NCBI GenBank assembly: GCA_035627955.1
Contig: DASPKU010000012.1
Coordinates: 124,001-188,000, forward strand
Source: Phycisphaerales bacterium
GTDB taxonomy: Bacteria > Planctomycetota > Phycisphaerae > Phycisphaerales > UBA1924
DNA length: 64,000 nucleotides
Reading direction: 5' to 3'
How positions within the stretch are numbered: position 1 is the first letter of the stretch; every line of letters starts with the position of its first letter. The position numbers and the translations under genes were made by a program. Below are positions 39,797-47,661 of this stretch, piece after piece. The notes below the pieces were generated by a model, which ran no database searches, was not told where the DNA came from, and saw only the letters and a list, made by a program, of their open reading frames with translations.

Positions 39797-41677
39797 ATGG
39801 CCAAGCTCCTGGTCCCCTTCGCCATCCTCCTCGCCATTGTCTTCGGGGCCCTCCTCTCCGACCGCCCCGCGCCCCGCGCCGACTTCACCTTCATCAACCG
39901 CGGCGAAGTCACCACCATGGACGTGGCCATCATGTCCTGGCAGATGGACTTCCGCGTCGCCCGCATCCTCTACGAGGGCCTGACGCGCCACGACCCCCTC
40001 TCCCACAGCTTCCGCTCCGTGCCCGGCGTCGCCGAGCGCTGGGACGTCTCGCCCGACCAGAAGACCTGGACCTTCCACCTCAGGGGCAACGCGAAGTGGT
40101 CCAACGGCCAGCCCGTCCGCGCCGGCGACTTCGTCTTCTCCTGGCGCCGCACCATGCTCCCCGACAACTCGGGCGACTACTCGCAGATCTTCAACGTCAT
40201 CCGCGGCGTCCGGGAGTTCCAGTCCTTCCGCACCCGCCAGCTCGCCGAGTTCTCCAACCGCACCGACATCGACGACCGGCGCGCCGCCGCCGAGCAGCTC
40301 TGGAAAGACGCCCTCGCCGAGTTCGACCGGCTCGTTGCCATCCGCACCCCCGACGACCGCACCATCATCATCGAGCTCGAGCAGCCCGTCCCCTACTTCC
40401 TCGAGCTCACCGGATTCGGCAGCTTCTTCCCCGTGTACCCGCCGCTGGTCATGGCCCACGAGTCCTTCGACGAGGCCACCGGGCGCCTCCGCACCGACCC
40501 CGACTGGACCAAGCCCCCCAAGCTCATCACCAACGGCCCCTTCACCATGACGGTCTGGCGCTTCATGCGCGACATCCGCATGGAGAAGAACCCCCACTAC
40601 TGGGACAAGGCCAGCATCAACATCGACTCCATCGCCATCCCCAACGTCGATGACGTCAATGCCCAGGTCATGGCCTTCACCACCGGCGCGGTCGACTGGG
40701 TCAGCGATGTCATTCCCGCCTACCGCGCCGACATGCTCGCCGAGAAGCAGCAGTACTACAAGGAGCACTGGGACGAGTACCAGCGCCTCAAGTCACTGAG
40801 AGAGCACGGCCGGTCCCTCGACCCCATCGAGATCGACCGCCGCCTCCCGCCCGACCCCCGCAAGAACATCCACGCCTTCCCCGCCTTCGGCACCTACTTC
40901 TACAACTTCAACTGCCGCCCCCGCCTCTCCGACGGGCGCATCAACCCCTTCCACGACCCGCGCGTGCGCAAGGCCTTCGCCCTCGCCACCGACAAGGAAG
41001 CCATCGTCAAAAACCTCCGCCGCACCGGCGAGCCCGTCGCCACCACGATCATCCCCCCAAGCTCCATCGGCGGGTACTCCTCGCCGCAGGGCCTGCCCTA
41101 CGACCCCACGCTCGCCAGGCAGCTCCTCGCCGACGCCGGCTTCCCGGGCGGCAAGGGCTTCATCACCGTCGAGATCCTTTTCAACAAGGACGGCGGCCAC
41201 GAGGTCTACGCCCAGGCCATCGCCAAGAACTGGCAGGAGCACTTGGGGGTGCAGGTCGTCCTCGCTCAGAAGGAAATCAAGGTCCTCCGCGACCAGCTCA
41301 AGAACGCCGACTACATCATCTCCCGCGGCTCCTGGTTCGGCGACTACGGCTACCCCACCACCTTCCTCGACATCTCCCGCAGCGACGACGGCAACAACGA
41401 CCGCAAGTACGAGAACCCCGCCTACGACGCCCTCCTCGACCGCGCCAAGTCCGCCCCGCCCGCCGAGGCCATGCAGCTGCTGCAACAGGCCGAGCGTTTG
41501 CTCGTCGAAGACGAGCTCCCCATCCTCCCCATCTTCCACTACGTCGACATCACCCTCTTCGACCCTCACAAAGTGGCCGGCCTTTCAACGCACCCGCGCC
41601 AGAACCAGCACATGTACCTCATCGACATCCTCGGCGATGGCAAGGGCGCCGACCTCCCCCGCCCCATGCACGAGTAG
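39797..41677 (+). CDS. ABC transporter peptide-binding protein (OppA-like, SBP family 5)
   Basis: A 626-residue periplasmic solute-binding protein. The N-terminal hydrophobic segment (LLVPFAILLAIVFGALLSDR) is a signal or anchor. The family signature SBP_bac_5 is visible: FINRGEVTTMDVAIMSWQMD, ILYEGLTRHDP, VAERWDVSPDQKTWTFHLRG, NAKWSNGQPVRAGDFVFSWR, RVRKAFALATDKEAIVKNLR. It should bind peptides or related solutes for import. No permease or ATPase gene is adjacent, so it works with genes elsewhere or has another role. Confidence 0.85.
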   Translation: MAKLLVPFAILLAIVFGALLSDRPAPRADFTFINRGEVTTMDVAIMSWQMDFRVARILYEGLTRHDPLSHSFRSVPGVAERWDVSPDQKTWTFHLRGNAKWSNGQPVRAGDFVFSWRRTMLPDNSGDYSQIFNVIRGVREFQSFRTRQLAEFSNRTDIDDRRAAAEQLWKDALAEFDRLVAIRTPDDRTIIIELEQPVPYFLELTGFGSFFPVYPPLVMAHESFDEATGRLRTDPDWTKPPKLITNGPFTMTVWRFMRDIRMEKNPHYWDKASINIDSIAIPNVDDVNAQVMAFTTGAVDWVSDVIPAYRADMLAEKQQYYKEHWDEYQRLKSLREHGRSLDPIEIDRRLPPDPRKNIHAFPAFGTYFYNFNCRPRLSDGRINPFHDPRVRKAFALATDKEAIVKNLRRTGEPVATTIIPPSSIGGYSSPQGLPYDPTLARQLLADAGFPGGKGFITVEILFNKDGGHEVYAQAIAKNWQEHLGVQVVLAQKEIKVLRDQLKNADYIISRGSWFGDYGYPTTFLDISRSDDGNNDRKYENPAYDALLDRAKSAPPAEAMQLLQQAERLLVEDELPILPIFHYVDITLFDPHKVAGLSTHPRQNQHMYLIDILGDGKGADLPRPMHE

Positions 41678-41683
41678 TCGCGC

Positions 41684-43438
41684 TCACCCGCCCAGCACGC
41701 TCGCGATCGCCGCCAGTACCCGCTGGTTCGCCGCAGCGTCCTTCACCGCCATCCGCACCCACCGCCCCTCCAGCACGCGGCTGATCGTCGAGCAGTCCCG
41801 AATGAACACCCCCCGCTCGCGGCACGCCAGGACCAGTTCCTCCGCACTGGGCCCATCCTCCGGCACGCGGCACAGCACGCTGTTGATCACGCCCTCGAAC
41901 ACCTCGAACCCCAGCGCCCGCAGCCCCGTCCCCAGCACATGCCGCAGCGCGTGCGTCTCCGCCCACCGTCCGCGGTAGTACGCCCGGTCACCGAAAGCCG
42001 CGACCGCGGCCATCTGCGCCGGCAGGCTCACCGCCCACGGCGGCGTCACCCGCCGCAGCTCCCGCATCAGCCGCTCAGGCCCGCACAGGTACGCTGCCCG
42101 CACCCCGCTGAGCGCGAACACCTTCGACAGCGACTTGCACACCACCACGTTCCCGCCGGCCGCGGCCTCGCGCTCGATCGACTCGCCCTCCCCCGCGTAT
42201 TCCGAGTACGTCTCGTCCACCCACACCCGCGTCGCCGCCGGAACCGCCGCGAGCAGCCGCAGCATCTCCGCGCGCGGCAGGTGTCGCCCCGTCGGATTGT
42301 TCGGGTTCACCATCACCAGCAGGTCATACGCGCCCGCGCAGACACGCCGCGCCAGCGCCTCCACATCCACCGCAAACCCGTCGCTTGGCGACAGCGTGAA
42401 CCGCTCCACCATGCACCCGATCACATCCTCCAGCACATGCTGGTACTCGCCGTACATCGGGTCCAGCACCAGCACCCGCGACGCCGGCGTCAGCCACTGC
42501 CGCAGCGCCAGGAAGATCAAAGCCGACGACCCCGCGCCCGGCACCAGGCACTCAACCGGCACGACGCGCTCCCGCGCGATCACCCGCAGCAGCCCCTCGC
42601 ACCCGGTCGGCGGGCTCGTCCGCACCACCCACGCCGAATCCTGACGTAGCGCCTCCAGCACCCGCGCCGACGGCGGGAACCACGCGTCCAGCACATCCGC
42701 ATTGATCACCCCGTCCTTGCACTCGAGCCGATCGAACTCATCCCCGATCGCGTGGAAGAACGCGCCGCCGTGATCGCACACCCGCGGACGAGACCGGAGC
42801 GCCAGCTCCGGACGAGTCCGCGCCGATCCCTCAGCAGCGCGCCCGGGGCTGAGCCTGCCGCCCGCCACCCGCGCCTCCACCTCCGCAAACCCCGCGGCCG
42901 CCGCATCAATCTCCGCCAAGGTCGCCGCCATCAGGTCGTACGTCACCGCGCCCGACCGCACCTCCCGCCCCAGCGAACGCAGCCCCAGCTTGCGGTACAT
43001 CCCCGCGACCTCGCGCCGCCCGATGATCACGATCTGCCTGCCCCCGTGCTCCCGCACCCACTCGAGCGCCCGCCGCATCAGCAGCCCCGCGACCGGCCCG
43101 CTGCGGTGCTCGCGCACCACGGTCAGGATCCGCACCTCGAACAACCCGTCATCGAACGTCAGCGGCAGCTCGCCCCGCGCGAAGTACTTATCGATCGAGT
43201 ACCGCCCACCCCACGGCGGCGTCACGCTCACAAACCCCGCCACCTCGCCCCCCACCTCCGCCACGATGTACTCGTTGAACGCGTCGAGCGCGTCAGTCAG
43301 CCGACCATCCGCGTTCGCCGCGTGCTGCCCCAGCTCCCGCGCGTACACCTCATGCCGCAGGTGGTAGATCGCCTCGCGATCAGCGGAGCTAGCCGTCCTC
43401 AGAAGCGGTACACGACGCCCCAGATGTGCGGTGGTCAT
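41684..43438 (-). CDS. GNAT acyltransferase-aminotransferase fusion
   Basis: A 584-residue fusion. Residues ~10-175 form a GNAT-like domain (REAIYHLRHEVYARELGQHA, EYIVAEVGGEVAGFVSV, FEVRILTVVREHRSGPVAGL, GMYRKLGLRSLGREV), closest in style to N-acyl amino acid or autoinducer synthases (RxxVYxxE start). After a linker, residues ~205-584 are a PLP fold-type I aminotransferase of the HisC/CobD kind: LVPGAGSSALIFLALRQWL, NPNNPTGRHLP, WVDETYSEYAG, and the PLP lysine in CKSLSKVFALSG. It might make and acylate an amino-acid-derived product. The gene stands under a palindrome that overlaps its start. Substrates unknown. Confidence 0.8.
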   Translation of the reverse strand: MTTAHLGRRVPLLRTASSADREAIYHLRHEVYARELGQHAANADGRLTDALDAFNEYIVAEVGGEVAGFVSVTPPWGGRYSIDKYFARGELPLTFDDGLFEVRILTVVREHRSGPVAGLLMRRALEWVREHGGRQIVIIGRREVAGMYRKLGLRSLGREVRSGAVTYDLMAATLAEIDAAAAGFAEVEARVAGGRLSPGRAAEGSARTRPELALRSRPRVCDHGGAFFHAIGDEFDRLECKDGVINADVLDAWFPPSARVLEALRQDSAWVVRTSPPTGCEGLLRVIARERVVPVECLVPGAGSSALIFLALRQWLTPASRVLVLDPMYGEYQHVLEDVIGCMVERFTLSPSDGFAVDVEALARRVCAGAYDLLVMVNPNNPTGRHLPRAEMLRLLAAVPAATRVWVDETYSEYAGEGESIEREAAAGGNVVVCKSLSKVFALSGVRAAYLCGPERLMRELRRVTPPWAVSLPAQMAAVAAFGDRAYYRGRWAETHALRHVLGTGLRALGFEVFEGVINSVLCRVPEDGPSAEELVLACRERGVFIRDCSTISRVLEGRWVRMAVKDAAANQRVLAAIASVLGG

Positions 43439-43458
43439 GTTAGTAAGTGTATACTAAC
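43439..43458. promoter_or_regulatory. AT-rich palindrome abutting the fusion gene start
   Basis: GTTAGTA (43439-43445), six-base spacer, TACTAAC (43452-43458), directly upstream of the ATG at 43438. It stands out in this GC-rich DNA and could be an operator, also holding a -10-like TATACA on the minus strand. Confidence 0.5.
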
Positions 43459-43481
43459 ACGTCCGCCCGATCAAGGGGGGT

Positions 43482-43717
43482 TCAATAGGGCCGGACCACG
43501 TCCACCCCAGCGAGACTGCGGAAGTGCTTGTCGTTCAGCTGGCGACAGGCACCTTCAACCTCACTGCCGTCGCGCCGATCAGACCGTCCACCCAATCAAC
43601 CCCATGCGCTGACGATGGGCCCGGAGGAGTCGGAGAGCCAGGGTCCAGTCCGCGGCGTTGGGGTACACAGTTCGAGATTGCGATGAGCACCGACGTGTCG
43701 AGGATCGGCTCAGCCAA
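43482..43717 (-). pseudogene. Broken PIN-domain (VapC-like) toxin
   Basis: The frame begins MAEPILDTSVLIAI, the N-terminal strand of PIN nucleases with the first catalytic Asp. It jumps to the C-terminal part GLIGATAVRLKVPVAS, and after a one-base loss (AGCTGAAC where AGCCTGAAC would keep the frame) reads LNDKHFRSLAGVDVVRPY to TGA. About 60-70 residues of the central domain are missing. It should be inactive. It overlaps the antitoxin-like gene's end by 8 bp, as in a toxin-antitoxin pair. Confidence 0.65.
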
Positions 43718-43958
43718 CCCGCCGCCTCCGCGTGAGTGCGCGAAGGACCTTTACGGGGTCATCCGTATCGAACTCGGGGCGATCACGCCAGATCCCAAAC
43801 CCCGGCGTGTGCGGGGCAGCTTTCTTGGTCGCCTTCTTCTTGCGCACCGCGGCCTTGCGCTTCCGAACAATCTCAACCTCCACGGCCGTCCCATCCGGCA
43901 CCGTGCCGCGGGTGTTCACGATGATCAGCCCATCCTGAACGATCGCCTTGAAGGTCAT
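43710..43958 (-). CDS. Antitoxin-like protein upstream of broken PIN toxin
   Basis: An 82-residue protein from ATG 43958. The N-terminus MTFKAIVQDGLIIVNTRGTV, PDGTAVEVEIV resembles the swapped-hairpin (AbrB/DUF104-like) DNA-binding start of antitoxins. A Lys/Arg-rich linker follows, then a tail GFGIWRDRPEFDTDDPVKVL, the kind that wraps a PIN toxin. Position and overlap with the PIN fragment support an antitoxin role. With its toxin broken it may be an orphan. Confidence 0.65.
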   Translation of the reverse strand: MTFKAIVQDGLIIVNTRGTVPDGTAVEVEIVRKRKAAVRKKKATKKAAPHTPGFGIWRDRPEFDTDDPVKVLRALTRRRRVG

Positions 43959-43978
43959 GCGAAACTCTAGGCTTGGGG

Positions 43979-44647
43979 CTATCCCACCTTGTTCCCACAC
44001 CCCGCGCAGAACCGTGCCCCCGCCGGGCACTCCATCCCGCACCCGGGGCAGTTCTTCGGGCCGATCGCCATCGGCTTGCCGCACTCGGTGCAGAACTTTC
44101 CGCCCGTGCTCTTGGCCCCGCACGACGGGCACGCCGCCGCCGCGGCGATCCCGCCCGGCGCTGCGATATCGAACCCGCCCATCACCCCGCCCATGACACG
44201 CCCGTCGCTGTTGCGGGCCTCGCGCCAGATGTGCTCGGCCTGGCCCTGCGCCTGCGCCGCGTTCACTTCCTTGGTGAAGTCCGGGGCGCACTTCACGCAC
44301 ATGCCCCGCTGCCCGTTCCAGCTCACCTCCGGGCACACCCACTTGCCGCACCGCGAGCACTGCTTGAAGACCTTCTTCGCCTCCTCCACCGCCGTGCGAA
44401 GCGCCTCGTCACGGGCCTTGCCGCGCATCGAATCACGGAGCGCATCGGCGCCCTCGGCGCCGGCATGCCCCAGGCGGCTGCCGAAGATACTGCCCGCGGC
44501 CCGCATGAACCCGCTGGCCATGCCCAGCTTGTTCTCCTGGAACTGCGAGGTGTACCCACCCCCGCAGTGGTCGCAGAAGAACTCGAACTGGTACCCGCTG
44601 TCGGTGGACTTGTCCTGGTAGTTGGACGTGAACTGAATCAGGCTCAT
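43979..44647 (-). CDS. Multi-zinc-ribbon protein
   Basis: A 222-residue soluble protein from ATG 44647 behind GAGGAG. It has CDHCGGGYTSQF near the start, QCSRCGKWVCPEVSWNGQRG then CVKC in the middle, and three or more ribbons at the C-terminus (ACPSCGAKSTGGKFCTECGK, NCPGCGMECPAGARFCAGCG). A Gly/Ala helical region (LGMASGFMRAAGSIFGSRLG) follows the first ribbon. Function unknown; such proteins are often membrane- or nucleic-acid-associated adaptors. Confidence 0.7.
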   Translation of the reverse strand: MSLIQFTSNYQDKSTDSGYQFEFFCDHCGGGYTSQFQENKLGMASGFMRAAGSIFGSRLGHAGAEGADALRDSMRGKARDEALRTAVEEAKKVFKQCSRCGKWVCPEVSWNGQRGMCVKCAPDFTKEVNAAQAQGQAEHIWREARNSDGRVMGGVMGGFDIAAPGGIAAAAACPSCGAKSTGGKFCTECGKPMAIGPKNCPGCGMECPAGARFCAGCGNKVG

Positions 44648-44708
44648 GCGGCTCTCCTCGGAGGGGCCGCATTGTCGCACGCCTGTCAGTCGCGGGCAAG
44701 CGCGCGTC

Positions 44709-44897
44709 TCAGCGCACGCCGCCGCCGCTCTGCGTCTTTCCCGGGGGAAGCGGCGGCGGGATCGAGCCCGCGCTCGGGGGAGGCGTGCCCGTCTGCTGCG
44801 AGGTCCCGCCCCGCTTCTGCGGCTCGCGGCAGCCGCCGATCGCCAACGCCGCGCCCGTGAGGGCCACAACCAGCAACGCGCTCGTGATCGTCTTCAT
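44709..44897 (-). CDS. Small lipoprotein
   Basis: A 62-residue lipoprotein from ATG 44897. The signal peptide is MKTITSALLVVALTGAALAI, followed by GGC as the lipobox, with a short Pro/Gly/Ser-rich mature part (EPQKRGGTSQQTG). It is probably a small envelope lipoprotein of unknown function. Confidence 0.6.
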   Translation of the reverse strand: MKTITSALLVVALTGAALAIGGCREPQKRGGTSQQTGTPPPSAGSIPPPLPPGKTQSGGGVR

Positions 44898-44944
44898 GCC
44901 CACAGTCTACCCCCGGCTCCGGTGTCCACCTCTTGACGCGGGCC

Positions 44945-44978
44945 AAAAACAACCCCGCCCGGTCGTAACCGGGCGGGG
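44945..44978 (-). terminator. Strong rho-independent terminator, minus strand
   Basis: On the minus strand CCCCGCCCGGT, loop TACG, ACCGGGCGGGG (perfect 11-bp stem, 44978-44953) is followed by TTGTTTTT. It ends a transcript coming from the mraZ side. Confidence 0.85.
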
Positions 44979-45235
44979 CGTGGCAGCAGGGTGGATGGGA
45001 AGGTGGTGGTGGCCCCGCCGCCGGGTGGTGGCTCACTCGCTTGAAAAGCGCTCGCCCGGTGCGACTCGGGCGAGCACATTGGGTCGTCAGGGGTGCGCCT
45101 GTACGCCCGCGTCCTTGCGGGCATCGGGGTTGTAACACCCCACGCTGCGAATCCCTTCGATGTCCCGACGATCCGAACTGCCGAAACCAATCCGCTCAAC
45201 CGGGTTCCCCCGATAAAGCTCTCACTGACCCTTGC
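44979..45235 (-). ncRNA. Candidate structured RNA or long 3' UTR downstream of mraZ
   Basis: 257 nt between the mraZ stop and the terminator contain no convincing ORF. The minus strand has successive hairpins: GGGGT/ACCCC with a 6-nt loop, GCCCGC-AAGGAC-GCGGGC, and GCTCGCCCG-AGTCGCAC-CGGGCGAGC (9 bp), then the terminator. I do not recognise 6S, SRP, tmRNA or RNase P features. Confidence 0.3.
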
Positions 45236-45691
45236 TCACTCACCCTTGCGCGAGTCCTCGATCTTCCGCACCAGCGTGGGCAGGCTCTTGAACCGCTCGG
45301 GCAAACCGGCCGTCCACGCCTGCTTGTCCCACACCTCCAGCCGCCGACCCGACCCGACCATGACCACATCCGTCCCGATCCCAGTGAGCTCCAGGTGCAG
45401 GCGTGGGATGTTGATCCGCCCTGCCGTGTCCATCTCCAGCCGCTCCGTCAGGCCGAAGAAGTTCGCCTCGAGCCCCGCCTCGTCCTCGCCCGGCGTGAGC
45501 GTCGCGCGCCCACGCTCGGCCAGCTCCTGGAACCGCGCCTCCGTGTACAGCATCAGCTTCCCGCCGCTCCACGGCACGCAGTACCAGGCACTCCCGTCCC
45601 GCTCCGGCTTCAGCAGCGCCCGGTGCTTGGCGGGGATCGCCAGACGCTGCTTGGCGTCGATGGTCAGCTCGGCATGTCCGGTGAAGATCAT
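45236..45691 (-). CDS. mraZ: MraZ transcriptional regulator, solitary
   Basis: A 151-residue MraZ with two AbrB-like (SpoVT) halves: MIFTGHAELTIDAKQRLAIP, AKHRALLK, and later ERLEMDTAGRINIPRLHLEL, each ending in the (D/N)xxxR motif, plus GIGTDVVMVGSGRRLEVWDK. MraZ usually represses the dcw cluster that follows it (rsmH, ftsL, murein genes, ftsZ). Here the next genes downstream are a small lipoprotein and a zinc-ribbon protein; no division gene is present. A consensus-like promoter lies ~100 bp upstream. Its target in this organism is unknown. Confidence 0.88.
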   Translation of the reverse strand: MIFTGHAELTIDAKQRLAIPAKHRALLKPERDGSAWYCVPWSGGKLMLYTEARFQELAERGRATLTPGEDEAGLEANFFGLTERLEMDTAGRINIPRLHLELTGIGTDVVMVGSGRRLEVWDKQAWTAGLPERFKSLPTLVRKIEDSRKGE

Positions 45692-45790
45692 GCTGTTGGC
45701 CCATCGAGGTCATTGCCGCTTCCCTGGCGAGGCCCGTCGTGGTCGGGGGCGTCCTTGCCCCCAGTTGGGCTCGTCCTGAGCCCGCGTGGG

Positions 45791-45819
45791 AATATATGAC
45801 ACTTTGCCCCACTTTGCAA
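45791..45819 (-). promoter_or_regulatory. Strong sigma-70 promoter of mraZ
   Basis: On the minus strand TTGCAA (45819-45814), a 17-bp spacer, TATATT (45796-45791). It leaves a ~90-nt leader before the mraZ start. The surrounding ~300 bp between mraZ and the divergent flavin reductase hold no gene. Confidence 0.75.
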
Positions 45820-45989
45820 CACCATTCACCCGGATCCGGCATTTTGCGGGCCCTTGTGGACATCCAGTGGGGAACTCACACCCCGCCACTCGGAATCGGA
45901 CCTAAAAAAACCCAAGTGACCGCACCCTTTGTCCTGAGCGGTGTGTATAGCTGGGCAGCCCGGGCATTCTCGGGCCCCGGGGGTCACCT

Positions 45990-46478
45990 ATGCCCGAGAG
46001 CAAGTTCAGCGACACACCCCGTGCGTTCGCGGACCTCGCCAAAGGCCTCTACGTTCTCACGGCCAGTCACGAGGGCAAACGTGCGGGCGTCCTCGTCCGG
46101 TCTGTCCAGCCCTGTGCCGACGAGCCGCCGCTCATCGCCGTCGCGGTCAAGACCGGCCACTGGATCGAGCCGCTCATCCGCGACAGCCACGTCTTCGCCA
46201 TCTGCCGCGTGAGCACCAGCGACCGCTTGATGCTCCGCAAGTTCGCTGAGACGAGCCGCCCGCGCGATGGCGACCCCTTCGACTGTGTCCGCGCCGAAAA
46301 GCTCGTCACGGGCGCGCCGATCATCAGCAAGTCGCCCCTGGTGCTCGACTGCGAGGTCGTGCGCCACTTCGACCTCGAGGCCGACCACGAGCTGTTCATC
46401 GGTCACGTCCTCGCCTGCCGCATCGGCCCGGCGACACCCGTTGCGGCGTTCGACGCCGACCCGCCCACCATCACCTGA
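45990..46478 (+). CDS. Flavin reductase-like protein
   Basis: A 162-residue FMN-binding split-barrel protein of the flavin reductase-like family: GLYVLTASHEGKRAGVLVRS, CADEPPLIAVAVKTGHWIEP, LIRDSHVFAICRVSTSDRLM, GAPIISKSPLVLDCEVVRHF. It could reduce flavin with NAD(P)H or be an oxygenase partner. A GC hairpin (CCCGGGCATTCTCGGGCCCC) stands just before the start ATG. It overlaps the convergent glycosyltransferase by 8 bp. Confidence 0.75.
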   Translation: MPESKFSDTPRAFADLAKGLYVLTASHEGKRAGVLVRSVQPCADEPPLIAVAVKTGHWIEPLIRDSHVFAICRVSTSDRLMLRKFAETSRPRDGDPFDCVRAEKLVTGAPIISKSPLVLDCEVVRHFDLEADHELFIGHVLACRIGPATPVAAFDADPPTIT

Positions 46479-47661
46479 TCGCCGGCCTGACCGAAGCGAT
46501 CTGCGCACGCATCTCGGCGTCGAAGCGTTGTTCGGAGAAGCGTCCCGCGTTCTCGCGGCACGCATCGGCGCAAGCCCGCGGGCAGCGCTCCACCCCGGCA
46601 AGCAGACTCTCGACCGAGTCTTCGTCGAACAGCGCCCCGGTCGCGCCATCGACGATGATGTCGATCGCACCACCGGCACGCCGCGCGACGACCGGCAACC
46701 CGGACGCCTGCGCCTCCACCGCCACGATGCCGAAGTCCTCCACCTGCGGGAACAGCAGCAGCGACGCCTGCGCGTACACCTCGCGCAGCCGCTCGTCGCT
46801 CACGCGCCCAAGGAACTTCACGCGCCCGCCCGAACGCGTCTCCAGCACTCGCCGCTGCGACCCATCACCCACTACCACCAGTTCATGGCCAGCTTGCATC
46901 GCGGCATCGATCGCCAGCTCCACCCGCTTGTAGGGCTCCAGCGCCGACACCACCAGCCACGGGCCGTCACTCGCCCCGCGCAGCGGCGCATCGGAAAACA
47001 TCTGCCGCACCGGCGGGTGCACCACCTCCGACTCGCGCCAGAAGCACCGCCGGATCTCCTGCTGCGTGTGCCGCGAGTTCGCAAGGAACCGCGTTACGTT
47101 CTCGCTCGTCCGCCGGTCCCACTCCCGGTACCAGCGCTTCACCGCGCTCAGCCCCGCGCCGCGCAGCCCGCCCCTGTACCGCGCGTCCTGCCCCCAGATG
47201 TACCGCGCCGGCGAGTGGCAGTAGCACAGGTGCGGCACGCCCTCGGGCGCCCTCAGCCCCTTGATCGCCGCGGAGCTCGTCGAGATCACCAGGTCGATCG
47301 GCCGGCGCGCATGCTCCCGGGCCAGCTCGCCCGACAGCTCCCCCACCGCCCGCGGGTACAGCGGCAGCAGCCACCGCCGCAGCTGGTCCGACCAGGGCCA
47401 CCGCCCGATCCCCGCCACCACCTTGCGGCACGCGTCCACCGCCGGCCCGATCGGCCCGCCATTGTCAAACATCACGTACAGCCCCGCGCACTCGTGCTCT
47501 CGCGCGACCAGCGCCGCGATCCGCTCCAGCACGTGCTCCCCACCACGCACGCCGCACAGCCAGTCGTGCGCGAGCGCGATCCGCAGCTGCCGTACGCCAC
47601 TCTCGTGGCGAGTTGCTGAGGTGGGGTTGATCACAAGGGGTTGGTCTACCATGCGCGTCAT
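46471..47661 (-). CDS. GT4-family glycosyltransferase
   Basis: A 396-residue GT-B enzyme (ATG 47661; 47652 is an alternative). The N-terminal half begins RIALAHDWLCGVRGGEHVLE, with IDLVISTSSAAIKGLRAPEG and HLCYCHSPARYIWGQDARYR, typical of mannosyltransferase-like GT4 proteins. The C-terminal half has VSALEPYKRVELAIDAAMQA, VKFLGRVSDERLREVYAQAS and the E-x7-E motif FGIVAVEAQASGLPVVARRA. It probably builds an envelope polysaccharide. The start region overlaps that of the divergent amidohydrolase. Confidence 0.85.
   Translation of the reverse strand: MTRMVDQPLVINPTSATRHESGVRQLRIALAHDWLCGVRGGEHVLERIAALVAREHECAGLYVMFDNGGPIGPAVDACRKVVAGIGRWPWSDQLRRWLLPLYPRAVGELSGELAREHARRPIDLVISTSSAAIKGLRAPEGVPHLCYCHSPARYIWGQDARYRGGLRGAGLSAVKRWYREWDRRTSENVTRFLANSRHTQQEIRRCFWRESEVVHPPVRQMFSDAPLRGASDGPWLVVSALEPYKRVELAIDAAMQAGHELVVVGDGSQRRVLETRSGGRVKFLGRVSDERLREVYAQASLLLFPQVEDFGIVAVEAQASGLPVVARRAGGAIDIIVDGATGALFDEDSVESLLAGVERCPRACADACRENAGRFSEQRFDAEMRAQIASVRPAIR

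Noticed and set aside
44894-45199. ORF of ~101 residues downstream of mraZ
   Set aside because: It reads straight through the perfect terminator and has no protein-like features.
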